NCBI GenBank assembly: GCA_025353305.1
Contig: JANXQX010000031.1
Coordinates: 1 to 12,212 of the forward strand
DNA from: Holophagaceae bacterium
Lineage (GTDB): Bacteria > Acidobacteriota > Holophagae > Holophagales > Holophagaceae
Direction: 5' to 3'
Length of the DNA stretch: 12,212 nucleotides
Both the position numbers and the translations under genes were made by a program. Shown here one piece after another: positions 11,976 through 12,212 of the stretch (its first letter is position 1; every line of letters begins with the position of its first letter). The notes under the pieces were generated by a model. The model was given only the letters and a program-made list of their open reading frames with translations. It did no database searches and had not been told where the DNA came from.

Positions 11976-12212
11976 TGTGGATCAGGGCGTCGCTGTCCGC
12001 AAGGGCAGAGGAAAGTCCGGACTCCAGGTAAATTCCGCCTTCGGGCGGAGGGGGCAGTGAGCCTGGTAACACCAGGGCGGAGTGATCCGACGGAAAGTGC
12101 AACAGAGAGCAGACCGCCGATGGCTCCGAAAGGAGCACAGGCAAGGGTGAAAGGGTGGGGTAAGAGCCCACCGCCGCGCTGGTGACAGGGCGGGCAAGGT
12201 AAACCCCTCACG
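11976..12212 (+). ncRNA. rnpB: RNase P RNA, type A, 3' end beyond the window
   Basis: This is the catalytic RNA that trims the 5' leader of tRNA precursors. The conserved blocks appear in order: GAGGAAAGTCCGGACTCC (CR I, about 12009), a TCCGCC-TTCG-GGCGGA hairpin (12034-12049), CCTGGT-AAC-ACCAGG (12062-12076) and CGACGGAAAGTGCAACAGAG. They continue with GGGTGAAAGGGTGGGGTAAG, AGCCCACCG, and GGTAAACCCC near the edge. The arrangement is the ancestral bacterial type A. The 3' P4 strand (AGAGCAAG-type) and the P1 closing strand lie past the window end, so the 5' boundary is approximate. Confidence 0.95.

Noticed and set aside
1..12212. CRISPR array, tRNA genes, prophage or defence island
   Set aside because: I found no regularly spaced direct repeats, no tRNA cloverleaf and no phage structural or restriction/defence genes on either strand.

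Overview
This is a GC-rich bacterial chromosomal segment. It carries ordinary housekeeping genes plus one decayed insertion sequence at the left edge. The RNase P RNA at the right edge has the ancestral (type A) bacterial layout, which argues against Bacillus-type Firmicutes. The GC-rich coding, the RdgC-type and YqgE-type proteins and the peptidoglycan amidase suggest a Gram-negative organism. An Acidobacteriota (Holophaga/Geothrix-like) or deltaproteobacterial-type host is a guess from overall feel; no gene here proves it.

Layout. About 3-1449 is an IS150-group IS3-family element on the minus strand, with recognisable ends, orfA, an A7G slippage site and an orfB broken by a frameshift. It carries two roughly 57-65 bp palindromic repeats and a third abuts its right end; one of them sits in frame inside the transposase catalytic domain. 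Next, all on the minus strand, come a 70-aa zinc-ribbon protein (1572-1784), a strong hairpin (1862-1914), a 48-aa two-helix membrane protein (1919-2065), and a 3-hydroxyacyl-CoA dehydrogenase-like gene (2062-2928) whose stop overlaps the 48-aa gene's start. From a divergent intergenic region, a tight plus-strand operon runs 3115-6873: PP2C phosphatase, an RdgC-like N-terminal protein, a partner that resembles the RdgC C-terminal part, and an exported LysM-like/amidase_3 cell-wall hydrolase. All three junctions overlap (4, 4 and 13 nt), so the four genes are probably translationally coupled.

The right half holds a small hypothetical gene (6963-7211) that overlaps a convergent five-helix membrane protein gene (7157-7894, minus). 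Then comes a YqgE/AlgH gene coupled by TGATG to an AlkA-type 3-methyladenine DNA glycosylase (7931-9066). A minus-strand aldehyde dehydrogenase (9145-10899) follows, with a palindrome-rich upstream region. A secreted protein of unknown function (11172-11900) and the start of rnpB (about 11976 to the window end, truncated) complete the window.

The two most unusual things are (a) the family of short palindromic elements clustered in and beside the IS, including an in-frame 19-codon insertion that stretches the DD(35)E spacing to DD(54)E, and (b) an apparently split RdgC encoded inside a phosphatase/cell-wall-amidase operon.
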